18,842 nt of DNA from Tannerella sp. (lineage in GTDB: Bacteria > Bacteroidota > Bacteroidia > Bacteroidales > Tannerellaceae): positions 1 to 18,842 of the forward strand of contig JAITMT010000440.1 of the NCBI GenBank assembly GCA_031277235.1, read 5' to 3'. The notes below the pieces were generated by a model. The model was not told the DNA's origin. It did not search any database and saw nothing but the letters and a program-made list of their open reading frames with translations. This document shows positions 13,073 through 18,842 of the stretch, in pieces. How positions within the stretch are numbered: position 1 is the first letter of the stretch; every line of letters starts with the position of its first letter. A program made the translations under genes and the position numbers.

Positions 13073-13951
13073 TCAATCCTTCGCTTCTATCTCTGCCTCC
13101 ACCTCTGTCTTCGCTTCTATCTCTGCCTCCGCCTTTTCCTCTGCCTCTGTCTTCGCCTCCGCCTCCACTTTCATCTCCATTTCCTTAGGCTTTCCCGCTT
13201 CTCCCACGAAATTCTGAAAAATCTTCAGCAGCGTTTTGTCCTTATTGACAAGTTGTTCGGGATGAAACTGGACGCCCAGAATCCAATTTGCGGAATCAAT
13301 TTTTTCCATCGCTTCAATGAGTCCGTCTGCCGATTTTCCTGCTATCGTGAAGCCGTCAGCAAGTCTTTTAACAGCCTGATGATGAGCCGAATTAACCATC
13401 AAAATCTTATCGCCAACCATTTCTGAAAAAATAGTGCTGTCCATCACAATCACCGAATGGGAAGGCTCGCTGGCAGGAGTTTTCTGCCGGTGGGAAACCG
13501 ATTTATCGTAATATTGAGCGGGAATATCCTGATACAGAGAACCTCCAAAAGCAACATTAATCAGTTGCATACCGCGGCAAATGCCCAAAACGGGAACCTT
13601 TTTTTCGGCGGCAAGACGTACCAGTCTGATTTCAAACGTATCCCGCGGAGCGTTTATCGAACCCATTTGCGGAATCGGTCTTTCGTGGTAATAGGCAGGA
13701 TCGAAGTCGCCGCCACCGGCAAAAATAACCCCGTCCACCGATTTCAACAGGTCGAGCAACAGGGAATCGTCCCGCATCAACGGAATAACTACAGGAATCC
13801 CGCCCGCTTTCAATACGGCGTCCACATAAGTACGTGGTACAGAGGGAGTTTTATCTTTATAGGTATCGGCAATGCCTATCACGGGACGCTTCTGCGCCTC
13901 TATCGCAAATATACAGCAGGCAAGCAGTATAATCGTTGTTAATTTTTTCAC
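13073..13951 (-). CDS. Secreted C26-type glutamine amidotransferase-like hydrolase
   Basis: This 292-residue protein belongs to the class I glutamine amidotransferase fold, peptidase C26, similar to gamma-glutamyl-gamma-aminobutyrate hydrolase (PuuD). The nucleophile is Cys125 in GICRGMQ, and the His-Glu pair is His230 and Glu232 in QFHPEQ. AGGGDFDPAYY near 78-88 is a family block. Residues 1-19 form a signal peptide ending near IEA-Q, so it acts in the periplasm, unlike cytoplasmic PuuD. LLAC at 9-12 resembles a lipobox but the hydrophobic run before it is short. The last 40 residues are a Glu/Ala/Lys repeat absent from typical members. It follows GH125 by 12 bases. The natural substrate is unknown. 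Confidence 0.88.
   Translation of the reverse strand: MKKLTTIILLACCIFAIEAQKRPVIGIADTYKDKTPSVPRTYVDAVLKAGGIPVVIPLMRDDSLLLDLLKSVDGVIFAGGGDFDPAYYHERPIPQMGSINAPRDTFEIRLVRLAAEKKVPVLGICRGMQLINVAFGGSLYQDIPAQYYDKSVSHRQKTPASEPSHSVIVMDSTIFSEMVGDKILMVNSAHHQAVKRLADGFTIAGKSADGLIEAMEKIDSANWILGVQFHPEQLVNKDKTLLKIFQNFVGEAGKPKEMEMKVEAEAKTEAEEKAEAEIEAKTEVEAEIEAKD
13081..13160. repeat. Degenerate tandem repeat encoding a Glu/Ala/Lys tail
   Basis: Bases 13081-13100 are repeated exactly at 13111-13130, a 30-base period, and degraded copies continue to about 13175. All three-base steps keep the frame of the C26-type gene on the - strand. The coding result is a run of EAE, EAK and KTE units. Confidence 0.75.
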
Positions 13952-13963
13952 TTTTTTGAAATT

Positions 13964-15400
13964 TTAGAGACTGTTTAAAAGATTCAATTTGTTGTCATTC
14001 AATAATTTAATGATCAACTCGCCAAAAAGCGTATTTGCCCATGCAAACCACTTTCGCGTATATTTTGCGGGATTGTCCTTGTGAAAACTTTCGTGCATAA
14101 AGCCCGTGTCCGCATCCGTGTCGCGCAACGTTTTGACGCAGTAGCGGATTTCGTCGTCAACTTTAGCCGTCATAGCCCTCATTATCAAACTCATAGGCCA
14201 TATATAATCAAATCCGATATGCGGACCGCCAATTCCTTCGGCTGCTTTTCCCTTGAAAAAATACGGATTGGAATCGCTCCATATCAATACTCTGGTATTC
14301 AAATAAATAGGATCGTTATCGGTTACGCAACTCAGATATTGCAGCGCCAGCAGATTCGGGATATTGGCGTCGTCCATAAACAGTTGATTGCCAAAGCCGT
14401 CAACTTCATACGCAAACACTTTTCCAAACTTTTCATGTTCGGCAATTGCATATTTTTCGATGGCGGCGTGAACTTCGATCGCCAATTGATTGCATTCGGA
14501 AGCAAGCGTCTCATTTTTATAAACCGTTTTCAGGATTTCAGCCATTTGCAACAAAGACCTGACAGCAAAGAAGTTGGACGGAATCAAGAAATTCAGCGTC
14601 GTAGCGTCGTCTGACGGGCGAAACGATGAAACAATCAATCCGACAGGCTTTACGGGCGCGCCGTAGCCGTCATTGCAGAGCGTATCCAGTTGCCGTTCCG
14701 TGCGGCGTTGAAATTTGTAGGGACCGGGACCGTCTTTCCGCTGTTGTTCCTTGAACGTCTTAACTATCAGGGCAGCAGCCTTTTCCCAATCCTTATCGAA
14801 AACGGACGTATCGCCCGAAATTTTCCAGTAATTGTACGCCAGACGTACCGGATAGCAAAGCGAATCAATTTCCCACTTGCGTTCGTGCAATTCCGGTTTC
14901 ATGTCGGTAAGGTCGGACATCCACTCGCCTTTTGCCGGTCCGTCGTTGAAAGCATTGGCGTAAGGGTCTATCAATATGCACTTTGTCTGTCGGTTAATCA
15001 CGCCTGCAATCAACAGGCGCAACGGCTCGTCGTTCTGCACCAGTCGCAGGTACGGATACACCTGAGCGGCAGAATCGCGCAACCACATCGCGTGAATATC
15101 GCCTGTATAAACGAATGTATAGGGTTTTCCGTCCAGGAGGCGATAGTGGACGGTCGTGTCCAGCGTGTTCGGAAAGCAGTTTTCAAACATCCAAGCCAAT
15201 TTCGCATCGGTCAACTTTTCCGTCACGCTTTTAATCGTCTCCTCAACCGCTTTCGACGTGAAATTACGCTTCGCCGCTTCGGGTCTGTTGGAGATATATC
15301 CGGCTGTAAATGAGCCGAAAACATTGTTTGCCCCGACGTCCGTTACCAATGCTGCCAATCCGAGGCTGCCTGTTTTGATAAAGTTTCTTCGTGAAATCAT
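13964..15400 (-). CDS. GH125 exo-alpha-1,6-mannosidase
   Basis: This 478-residue protein matches glycoside hydrolase family 125, metal-independent exo-alpha-mannosidases that trim alpha-1,6-linked mannose from N-glycans and similar substrates. Family blocks include YTGDIHAMWLRDSAAQVYPYL near 98-118, IDPYANAF near 144-151 and ERKWEIDSL near 173-181. Asp264 in SFRPSDDAT and Glu437 in GFMHESFH have the spacing I recall for the catalytic pair (173 residues). The N-terminus SRRNFIKTGSLGLAALV is a twin-arginine type signal, so export through Tat to the periplasm or a lipid anchor site is likely. It leads a two-gene unit with the C26-type protein. The pairing suggests glycan or glycopeptide processing, which is inference. 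Confidence 0.92.
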   Translation of the reverse strand: MISRRNFIKTGSLGLAALVTDVGANNVFGSFTAGYISNRPEAAKRNFTSKAVEETIKSVTEKLTDAKLAWMFENCFPNTLDTTVHYRLLDGKPYTFVYTGDIHAMWLRDSAAQVYPYLRLVQNDEPLRLLIAGVINRQTKCILIDPYANAFNDGPAKGEWMSDLTDMKPELHERKWEIDSLCYPVRLAYNYWKISGDTSVFDKDWEKAAALIVKTFKEQQRKDGPGPYKFQRRTERQLDTLCNDGYGAPVKPVGLIVSSFRPSDDATTLNFLIPSNFFAVRSLLQMAEILKTVYKNETLASECNQLAIEVHAAIEKYAIAEHEKFGKVFAYEVDGFGNQLFMDDANIPNLLALQYLSCVTDNDPIYLNTRVLIWSDSNPYFFKGKAAEGIGGPHIGFDYIWPMSLIMRAMTAKVDDEIRYCVKTLRDTDADTGFMHESFHKDNPAKYTRKWFAWANTLFGELIIKLLNDNKLNLLNSL

Positions 15401-15422
15401 TTCATTTCATTATTTTCGGGGA

Positions 15423-15430
15423 CAAAAATA
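15423..15430 (-). promoter_or_regulatory. Candidate -7 element for the GH125 unit
   Basis: On the - strand this reads TATTTTTG, a TAnnTTTG match 22 bases upstream of the GH125 ATG. A TTG at 15453-15455 on the - strand lies 22 bases further upstream, slightly more than the usual 19-20. Confidence 0.4.
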
Positions 15431-15476
15431 GTGAAAATCTTTGATTTTAGGGCAACTTTGGCGTAAGAATATTTTT

Positions 15477-17165
15477 TTAATCTTCCCGAATCACGGAACT
15501 TACGTCGTCTGAAGAAACATTGACGGTGGCAGTATTCCCTTTGTAAAACACTTTTGAGACGCCGCTAATCGAGCCTTCCATATCGCTTTTTGGAAAACAA
15601 TGAAGAGTACTTACACCACTGATATTTAATTGAATACTGTCGGATTCAAGATTCTTGCAGTAAGCCGCAGAGGCGCCACGGATGTCATACGTTGCAACAT
15701 TGGCGCGACCGTTAAAATAAATGTTTGAAGCGCCCACCAAATTCACATCCATATATTGCGTCTCAACATTTTCCAATCGTAATTCACTTGCAGCCGTTAT
15801 ATGAATATTTAGTTTTTCCGCTGAAATTTTCTCGCTTATATTTAAACGCGCGGCGCCTGACAGAGCAATATTCTGTAAGTTTTTCGCAGGTAGATACAGC
15901 ACTATCGTTTCGCTTGGAATCAGAGAGTTATGATCTTCACTGCGAATATGCAACTTATCCTGATAAGTTGTAATGTGCAAATTTTCAATAATATTGGAAT
16001 CTGTTTTCAGAATAGCGTAAGGTAGAGTATCATTCGTATTAAAAGATTCAATATCAACATGAAGTGCATCAACTATGTTCAACTCCTTGACGACGTCTGT
16101 TATTTCCAAATGACGACTGACGATGTTTCCATCACCCACAATCTTCGTTGAATAATTGCTTTTCCCCACAATTGTTTTTGGATGATGCTGGAAATTTCGT
16201 TGTATATTTTGCCATTCATATTTCAGACCCGTGAAAAGTAAGGTGAAAAGCGCTATTATCCAAATAATTATTCCAATTACTTTCAGCCCTTTATGAACCG
16301 GTTTGACATGGTTTCTTTTGCTCAAAAAATTATAAATCAGAAAAGTTCCCGGAATAAGAAATAACAAGGAAAAGGCTATAATACTAATAGCTGAATAATT
16401 GAATAACAGGCTATTAGACACTTGCATAAATTCAGTTCCAAAACCAAATATAACAGCTACAATGGCAATAAGCGCAATTAGCAACGCAAAAACAATGGGG
16501 ACAACAATCAGCAATCCCAATCCCACCAGACAAACCATCAAAAATGTACTGATAAACGACGTCAGACAACCTGCATTTTCGGGCTTCGGACTATCGGAAG
16601 CAAACATATTTCCTATATTTTCAACCGTAACGGGGATTCCGCGCATTTTGAGTTTTTCTTCGGCGGTTCGGGCGGCAGGAATGAAAATCCACATGACAAT
16701 ATACACGGGCACAATCACCGAAACCGAAGCAAAAAACAGGACAATCGAAATCACGCGCCACAGGTTTGCGTCCACGCCGTAGAATGCCGCAATTCCCGAA
16801 CAGACGCCCCCTATCATTTTGTCGTCCATGTTGCGGTAGAGTTTCTTTTCTGCCTTAATGTCAGAGGCTTGTGTCTTAAAATCATTTTTGGGAATCTCAT
16901 TTTCCGGTCTCTCGCCATCTCCGAAATCGGACGTATTGCCCATCTTTTGAATCACGCTTTCCACATCGGAAATCGTTACGATACCGTTTTTTTCCGAAAA
17001 AAGTTCTTCGATTCGCGCTTCCATGTCATTGATAATCTCCTCATTTCCTTCTTCTTTCGAGAAAAAGATATGCAAATTTTTCAAATAGTTGTCCAACAAT
17101 GCAAACGCGTCTTCGTCAATGTTAAAAACCTTACCGTTAAGGTTTGCCGTTAATGTCTTTTTCAT
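15477..17165 (-). CDS. PspC domain membrane protein with C-terminal GIN domain
   Basis: This 562-residue membrane protein begins with a soluble region (1-105) of the kind found before PspC in Bacteroidetes. A PspC domain follows at about 108-170, with KKLYRNMDDKMIGGVCSGIAAFYGVD and a membrane segment at 138-162. Further membrane segments lie near 202-242, 255-280 and 296-313. The extracytoplasmic part from about 340 to the end shows the repeated short strands of the DUF2807/GIN domain (beta-helix-like), for example ALSGAARLNIS and NISGVSTLHCF. PspC proteins relate to envelope stress. It starts 11 bases after padR, a pairing common in this phylum, so PadR probably controls it. The exact function is unknown. 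Confidence 0.88.
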   Translation of the reverse strand: MKKTLTANLNGKVFNIDEDAFALLDNYLKNLHIFFSKEEGNEEIINDMEARIEELFSEKNGIVTISDVESVIQKMGNTSDFGDGERPENEIPKNDFKTQASDIKAEKKLYRNMDDKMIGGVCSGIAAFYGVDANLWRVISIVLFFASVSVIVPVYIVMWIFIPAARTAEEKLKMRGIPVTVENIGNMFASDSPKPENAGCLTSFISTFLMVCLVGLGLLIVVPIVFALLIALIAIVAVIFGFGTEFMQVSNSLLFNYSAISIIAFSLLFLIPGTFLIYNFLSKRNHVKPVHKGLKVIGIIIWIIALFTLLFTGLKYEWQNIQRNFQHHPKTIVGKSNYSTKIVGDGNIVSRHLEITDVVKELNIVDALHVDIESFNTNDTLPYAILKTDSNIIENLHITTYQDKLHIRSEDHNSLIPSETIVLYLPAKNLQNIALSGAARLNISEKISAEKLNIHITAASELRLENVETQYMDVNLVGASNIYFNGRANVATYDIRGASAAYCKNLESDSIQLNISGVSTLHCFPKSDMEGSISGVSKVFYKGNTATVNVSSDDVSSVIRED

Positions 17166-17176
17166 AATTGCCTTAT

Positions 17177-17512
17177 TTATAAATTATTATTTTTCAATTT
17201 TTCGATGGTAAAAACCATTCCTTCCCAGGTGGACTCCATTTCGCGCAGAAAATTCCTGCCCGTTTCCGTCAGTTGATAATACTTGCGGGGAGGTCCCTGC
17301 GTGGACTCTATCCACTGGTAGCTCAGCAAGTTATCGTTTTTCAACCGCGTAAGCAACGGATACAAAGTTCCTTCCACCACAATCAGTTGGCTTTCTTTCA
17401 GGATATTGATAATATTGGTTGCATACGCCTCTTTATTGCTTAAAATCAACAATATACAGTATTCAAGCAATCCCTTTCGCATTTGCGATTTTATGTTTTC
17501 TACATTATACAT
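17177..17512 (-). CDS. PadR family transcriptional regulator
   Basis: This 111-residue protein is a short PadR-type winged-helix regulator. The DNA-binding domain covers about residues 8-85, with MRKGLLEYCILLIL, VVEGTLYPLLTRLKNDNLL (the EGTLYPLLxRL signature) and GPPRKYYQLTETGRNFL. A short C-terminal helix would allow dimerisation, as in the small PadR subgroup. It precedes the PspC gene by 11 bases and probably represses both. A palindrome at 17546-17575 over its own promoter fits autoregulation. The ligand is unknown. Confidence 0.93.
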   Translation of the reverse strand: MYNVENIKSQMRKGLLEYCILLILSNKEAYATNIINILKESQLIVVEGTLYPLLTRLKNDNLLSYQWIESTQGPPRKYYQLTETGRNFLREMESTWEGMVFTIEKLKNNNL

Positions 17513-17538
17513 ACTCGTTTTTTTATTATTTTGCGCTG

Positions 17539-17546
17539 CAAAGATA
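17539..17546 (-). promoter_or_regulatory. -7 promoter element for padR-pspC
   Basis: On the - strand this reads TATCTTTG followed by C, an exact -7 match, 27 bases upstream of the padR ATG. No good TTTG sits 19-20 bases further upstream, which would suit a weak or regulated promoter. Confidence 0.55.
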
Positions 17547-17575
17547 TGTATTATTTATAATAGTATGTAATACAT
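17546..17575. promoter_or_regulatory. Candidate PadR operator palindrome
   Basis: ATGTATTA at 17546-17553 and TAATACAT at 17568-17575 form a perfect 8-bp inverted repeat. Nested in it are TATTAT-TT-ATAATA at 17549-17562 and ATGTA-A-TACAT at 17565-17575. PadR proteins bind ATGT/ACAT dyads (established for PadR and LmrR). The site touches the padR -7 box and covers the spacer, so binding would block the promoter. Its role is inferred. Confidence 0.5.
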
Positions 17576-17683
17576 GGTACTATATTTAAGTTTATTTATA
17601 TTTTTTATACATATTTTAAGTTAAAATAATATCCGGGAATGACTGTTTGAAAGAGTTTTCAGTATCTTTTCAAAAAGTTATTG

Positions 17684-17691
17684 TATTTTTG
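17684..17691 (+). promoter_or_regulatory. -7 promoter element for the PAP2 gene
   Basis: TATTTTTG followed by C matches TAnnTTTG and ends 27 bases before the ATG at 17719. No clear -33 element is visible. It supports the ATG over the in-frame TTG at 17647, which lies upstream of this box. Confidence 0.45.
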
Positions 17692-17718
17692 CAAGACTTA
17701 AACGCAAAAAACGAAGAA

Positions 17719-18462
17719 ATGAAAATATTTATATCTTTGATAATCATATTGTTAAATATATTTAATACAACGGCTCAAGAGGTGGATTCCCTGCAAATGG
17801 ATGTGGGAGAAAAACATTCTCTTGCCTCTTACATCGTGCCTGCAGCGTTGGTAACTTACGGCGTATCAGCGCGTTTTGTGAAACCGGTCAGAACGATTGA
17901 CCAGAAAATCAACAACTTGATGACCAACGAAATCAGTTTTAAAACCCGATTGGATGAATATACGGAATATGTACCGGCAGTAGCCGTATATGGGCTTGAT
18001 TTATTGGGAGTTAAAGCCAAGCATAATTTCAGGGACCGCACTTTTATCATGGTAACTTCCCATCTGATTATGGAGGGCGTCGTGCAATCCATAAAACATA
18101 TGGTTGATGTGCAACGTCCTAATAATAAGGATAATCATGCTTTTCCGTCGGGACACACATCGCTGGCTTTTACGGGCGCGCAAATTCTGTTTCACGAATA
18201 CCGGGACGCTTCCGTATGGATTCCGGTTGCGGGATATACCGTTGCGGCGGGGACGGGAATCCTGAGACTCAGCAATAACCAGCACTGGTTTAGCGACATT
18301 ATGGCAGGAGCCGGAATTGGAATTCTCAGCGTCGAAGCCAGTTATCTGTTACTTCCCGTTTTTCATAAAATGCTTGGAATCAGTGAAAAAGACCGTAATT
18401 TCGTGATTCTTCCGTCTGTCTCTACAAATTATTATGGGGTGGGGCTTGCATATTCTTTTTAA
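17719..18462 (+). CDS. Secreted PAP2-family phosphatase
   Basis: This 247-residue protein belongs to the PAP2 (type 2 phosphatidic acid phosphatase) superfamily, which removes phosphate from lipid or other substrates. All three motifs are present: KxxxxxxRP at Lys126-Pro134 (KHMVDVQRP), PSGH at 143-146, and Rx5Hx3D at Arg183, His189, Asp193. The first 19 residues form a signal peptide ending TTA-Q, so it acts in the periplasm. The C-terminus, ending YYGVGLAYSF, reads like an outer-membrane beta strand with a terminal Phe, as in some Bacteroidetes PAP2 proteins. A longer frame from TTG 17647 would bury the signal peptide and start upstream of the promoter. Lipid A or undecaprenyl diphosphate are possible substrates; none can be proven. 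Confidence 0.88.
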   Translation: MKIFISLIIILLNIFNTTAQEVDSLQMDVGEKHSLASYIVPAALVTYGVSARFVKPVRTIDQKINNLMTNEISFKTRLDEYTEYVPAVAVYGLDLLGVKAKHNFRDRTFIMVTSHLIMEGVVQSIKHMVDVQRPNNKDNHAFPSGHTSLAFTGAQILFHEYRDASVWIPVAGYTVAAGTGILRLSNNQHWFSDIMAGAGIGILSVEASYLLLPVFHKMLGISEKDRNFVILPSVSTNYYGVGLAYSF

Positions 18463-18477
18463 TTTTTTGTACTTTTG
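18446..18477 (+). promoter_or_regulatory. Promoter for the aldose epimerase gene
   Basis: TACTTTTG at 18470-18477 matches the -7 consensus, with TTG at 18446-18448 some 21 bases upstream as a candidate -33 element. It overlaps the PAP2 stop and lies about 30 bases before the next ATG. Confidence 0.5.
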
Positions 18478-18507
18478 TCCTGTTTTTAATCTAATATAAT
18501 TGATAAT

Positions 18508-18842
18508 ATGAAGAAAATATTGTTCGTGGCACTGGCAATCGCGGCGCTGTTGTCGTGCAAGAAGGAGAAGAATGTACAGTCACTTTCGGGCTTGAATACC
18601 AAAGACTTCGTTGCAAAAGTTGATGGAAAAGAGACCGCTTTGTACATATTGAAAAACAACACGGGGCTTGAAGCCTGCGTCACCAATTTCGGCGGACGCT
18701 TGGTTTCGCTGCTTGTGCCTGACAGACAGGGAAATATGACTGACGTCGTACTGGGATACGGCACGATTCAAGACTATCTCGCCAAACCCGACGGCAACTA
18801 CGGCGCGCTAATCGGCAGATACGGAAACCGCATCAAAGGCGG
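18508..18842 (+). CDS. galM: Aldose 1-epimerase lipoprotein (partial, cut by window end)
   Basis: The first 111 codons of an aldose 1-epimerase (galactose mutarotase) are present; the window ends before the rest. The enzyme interconverts alpha and beta anomers of sugars. Visible family blocks are NNTGLEACVTNFGGRLVSLLVPDRQGNMTDVVLGY near 51-85 and NYGALIGRYGNRIKGG at the edge. A lipoprotein signal with lipobox LLSC (Cys17), followed by KKEKN, places it outside the cytoplasm, as is common for Bacteroidetes epimerases. The catalytic His and Glu lie beyond the window. Gene symbol follows the family name. Confidence 0.9.
   Translation, partial: MKKILFVALAIAALLSCKKEKNVQSLSGLNTKDFVAKVDGKETALYILKNNTGLEACVTNFGGRLVSLLVPDRQGNMTDVVLGYGTIQDYLAKPDGNYGALIGRYGNRIKG

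Noticed and set aside
12948..13217. Ser/Ala-rich open frame on the + strand
   Set aside because: It is the antisense of the repeat tail of the C26-type gene and has no promoter or family features.
17647..17718. TTG start for the PAP2 gene
   Set aside because: It would place 24 residues ahead of a good signal peptide and begins upstream of the TATTTTTG promoter element.

Overview
The window comes from a member of the Bacteroidetes, most likely order Bacteroidales. The evidence is the gldE-gldD pair, the GldD-like lipoprotein, the DUF4271-hemD pair ahead of rnpA-yidD, a PadR/PspC pair, lipoproteins with C-terminal lipoboxes, and several promoters with the Bacteroidetes -7 element TAnnTTTG. Genes are dense and Shine-Dalgarno motifs are weak. 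No rRNA, tRNA, CRISPR array or autonomous transposon was seen.

Region 1 (54-7530, + strand) is housekeeping and envelope biology: ssb, gldE, gldD, a 4'-phosphopantetheinyl transferase, a DUF4271 membrane protein, hemD, rnpA, yidD, a short TatD-family hydrolase and tyrS. From gldD to yidD the genes abut or overlap by 10-20 bases. The 398 bases between gldE and gldD (1811-2208) are packed with palindromic repeats, and the best start codon for gldD lies inside one of them.

Region 2 (7538-12988, + strand) is the most interesting part. It is a specialised type II fatty-acid or polyketide-like cassette: fabG (behind tyrS), then, from its own promoter, a dedicated acyl carrier protein, a LpxL/HtrB-type acyltransferase, a B12-binding radical SAM enzyme, a hotdog dehydratase lacking the usual HFPG histidine, a YbgC-type thioesterase, and one ketosynthase with an intact Cys-His-His triad. 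From the ACP to the ketosynthase the genes are separated by 0-3 bases or overlap. The logic is chain building on a private ACP (KS, KR, DH), a radical SAM modification, and transfer or release by acyltransferase and thioesterase. It resembles aryl-polyene, flexirubin and proposed ladderane clusters, but has no chain-length factor, aromatic starter genes or exporter in view. The PPTase at 2781-3413 could activate the ACP.

Region 3 (13073-17512, - strand) has two units. One is a GH125 alpha-mannosidase with a twin-arginine signal followed by a secreted C26-type glutamine amidotransferase with a repetitive Glu/Ala/Lys tail. The other is a PadR repressor followed by a PspC-GIN membrane protein, with a palindromic candidate operator over the padR promoter.

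Region 4 (17719-18842, + strand) holds a secreted PAP2 phosphatase and the first 111 codons of an aldose 1-epimerase lipoprotein cut by the window end.
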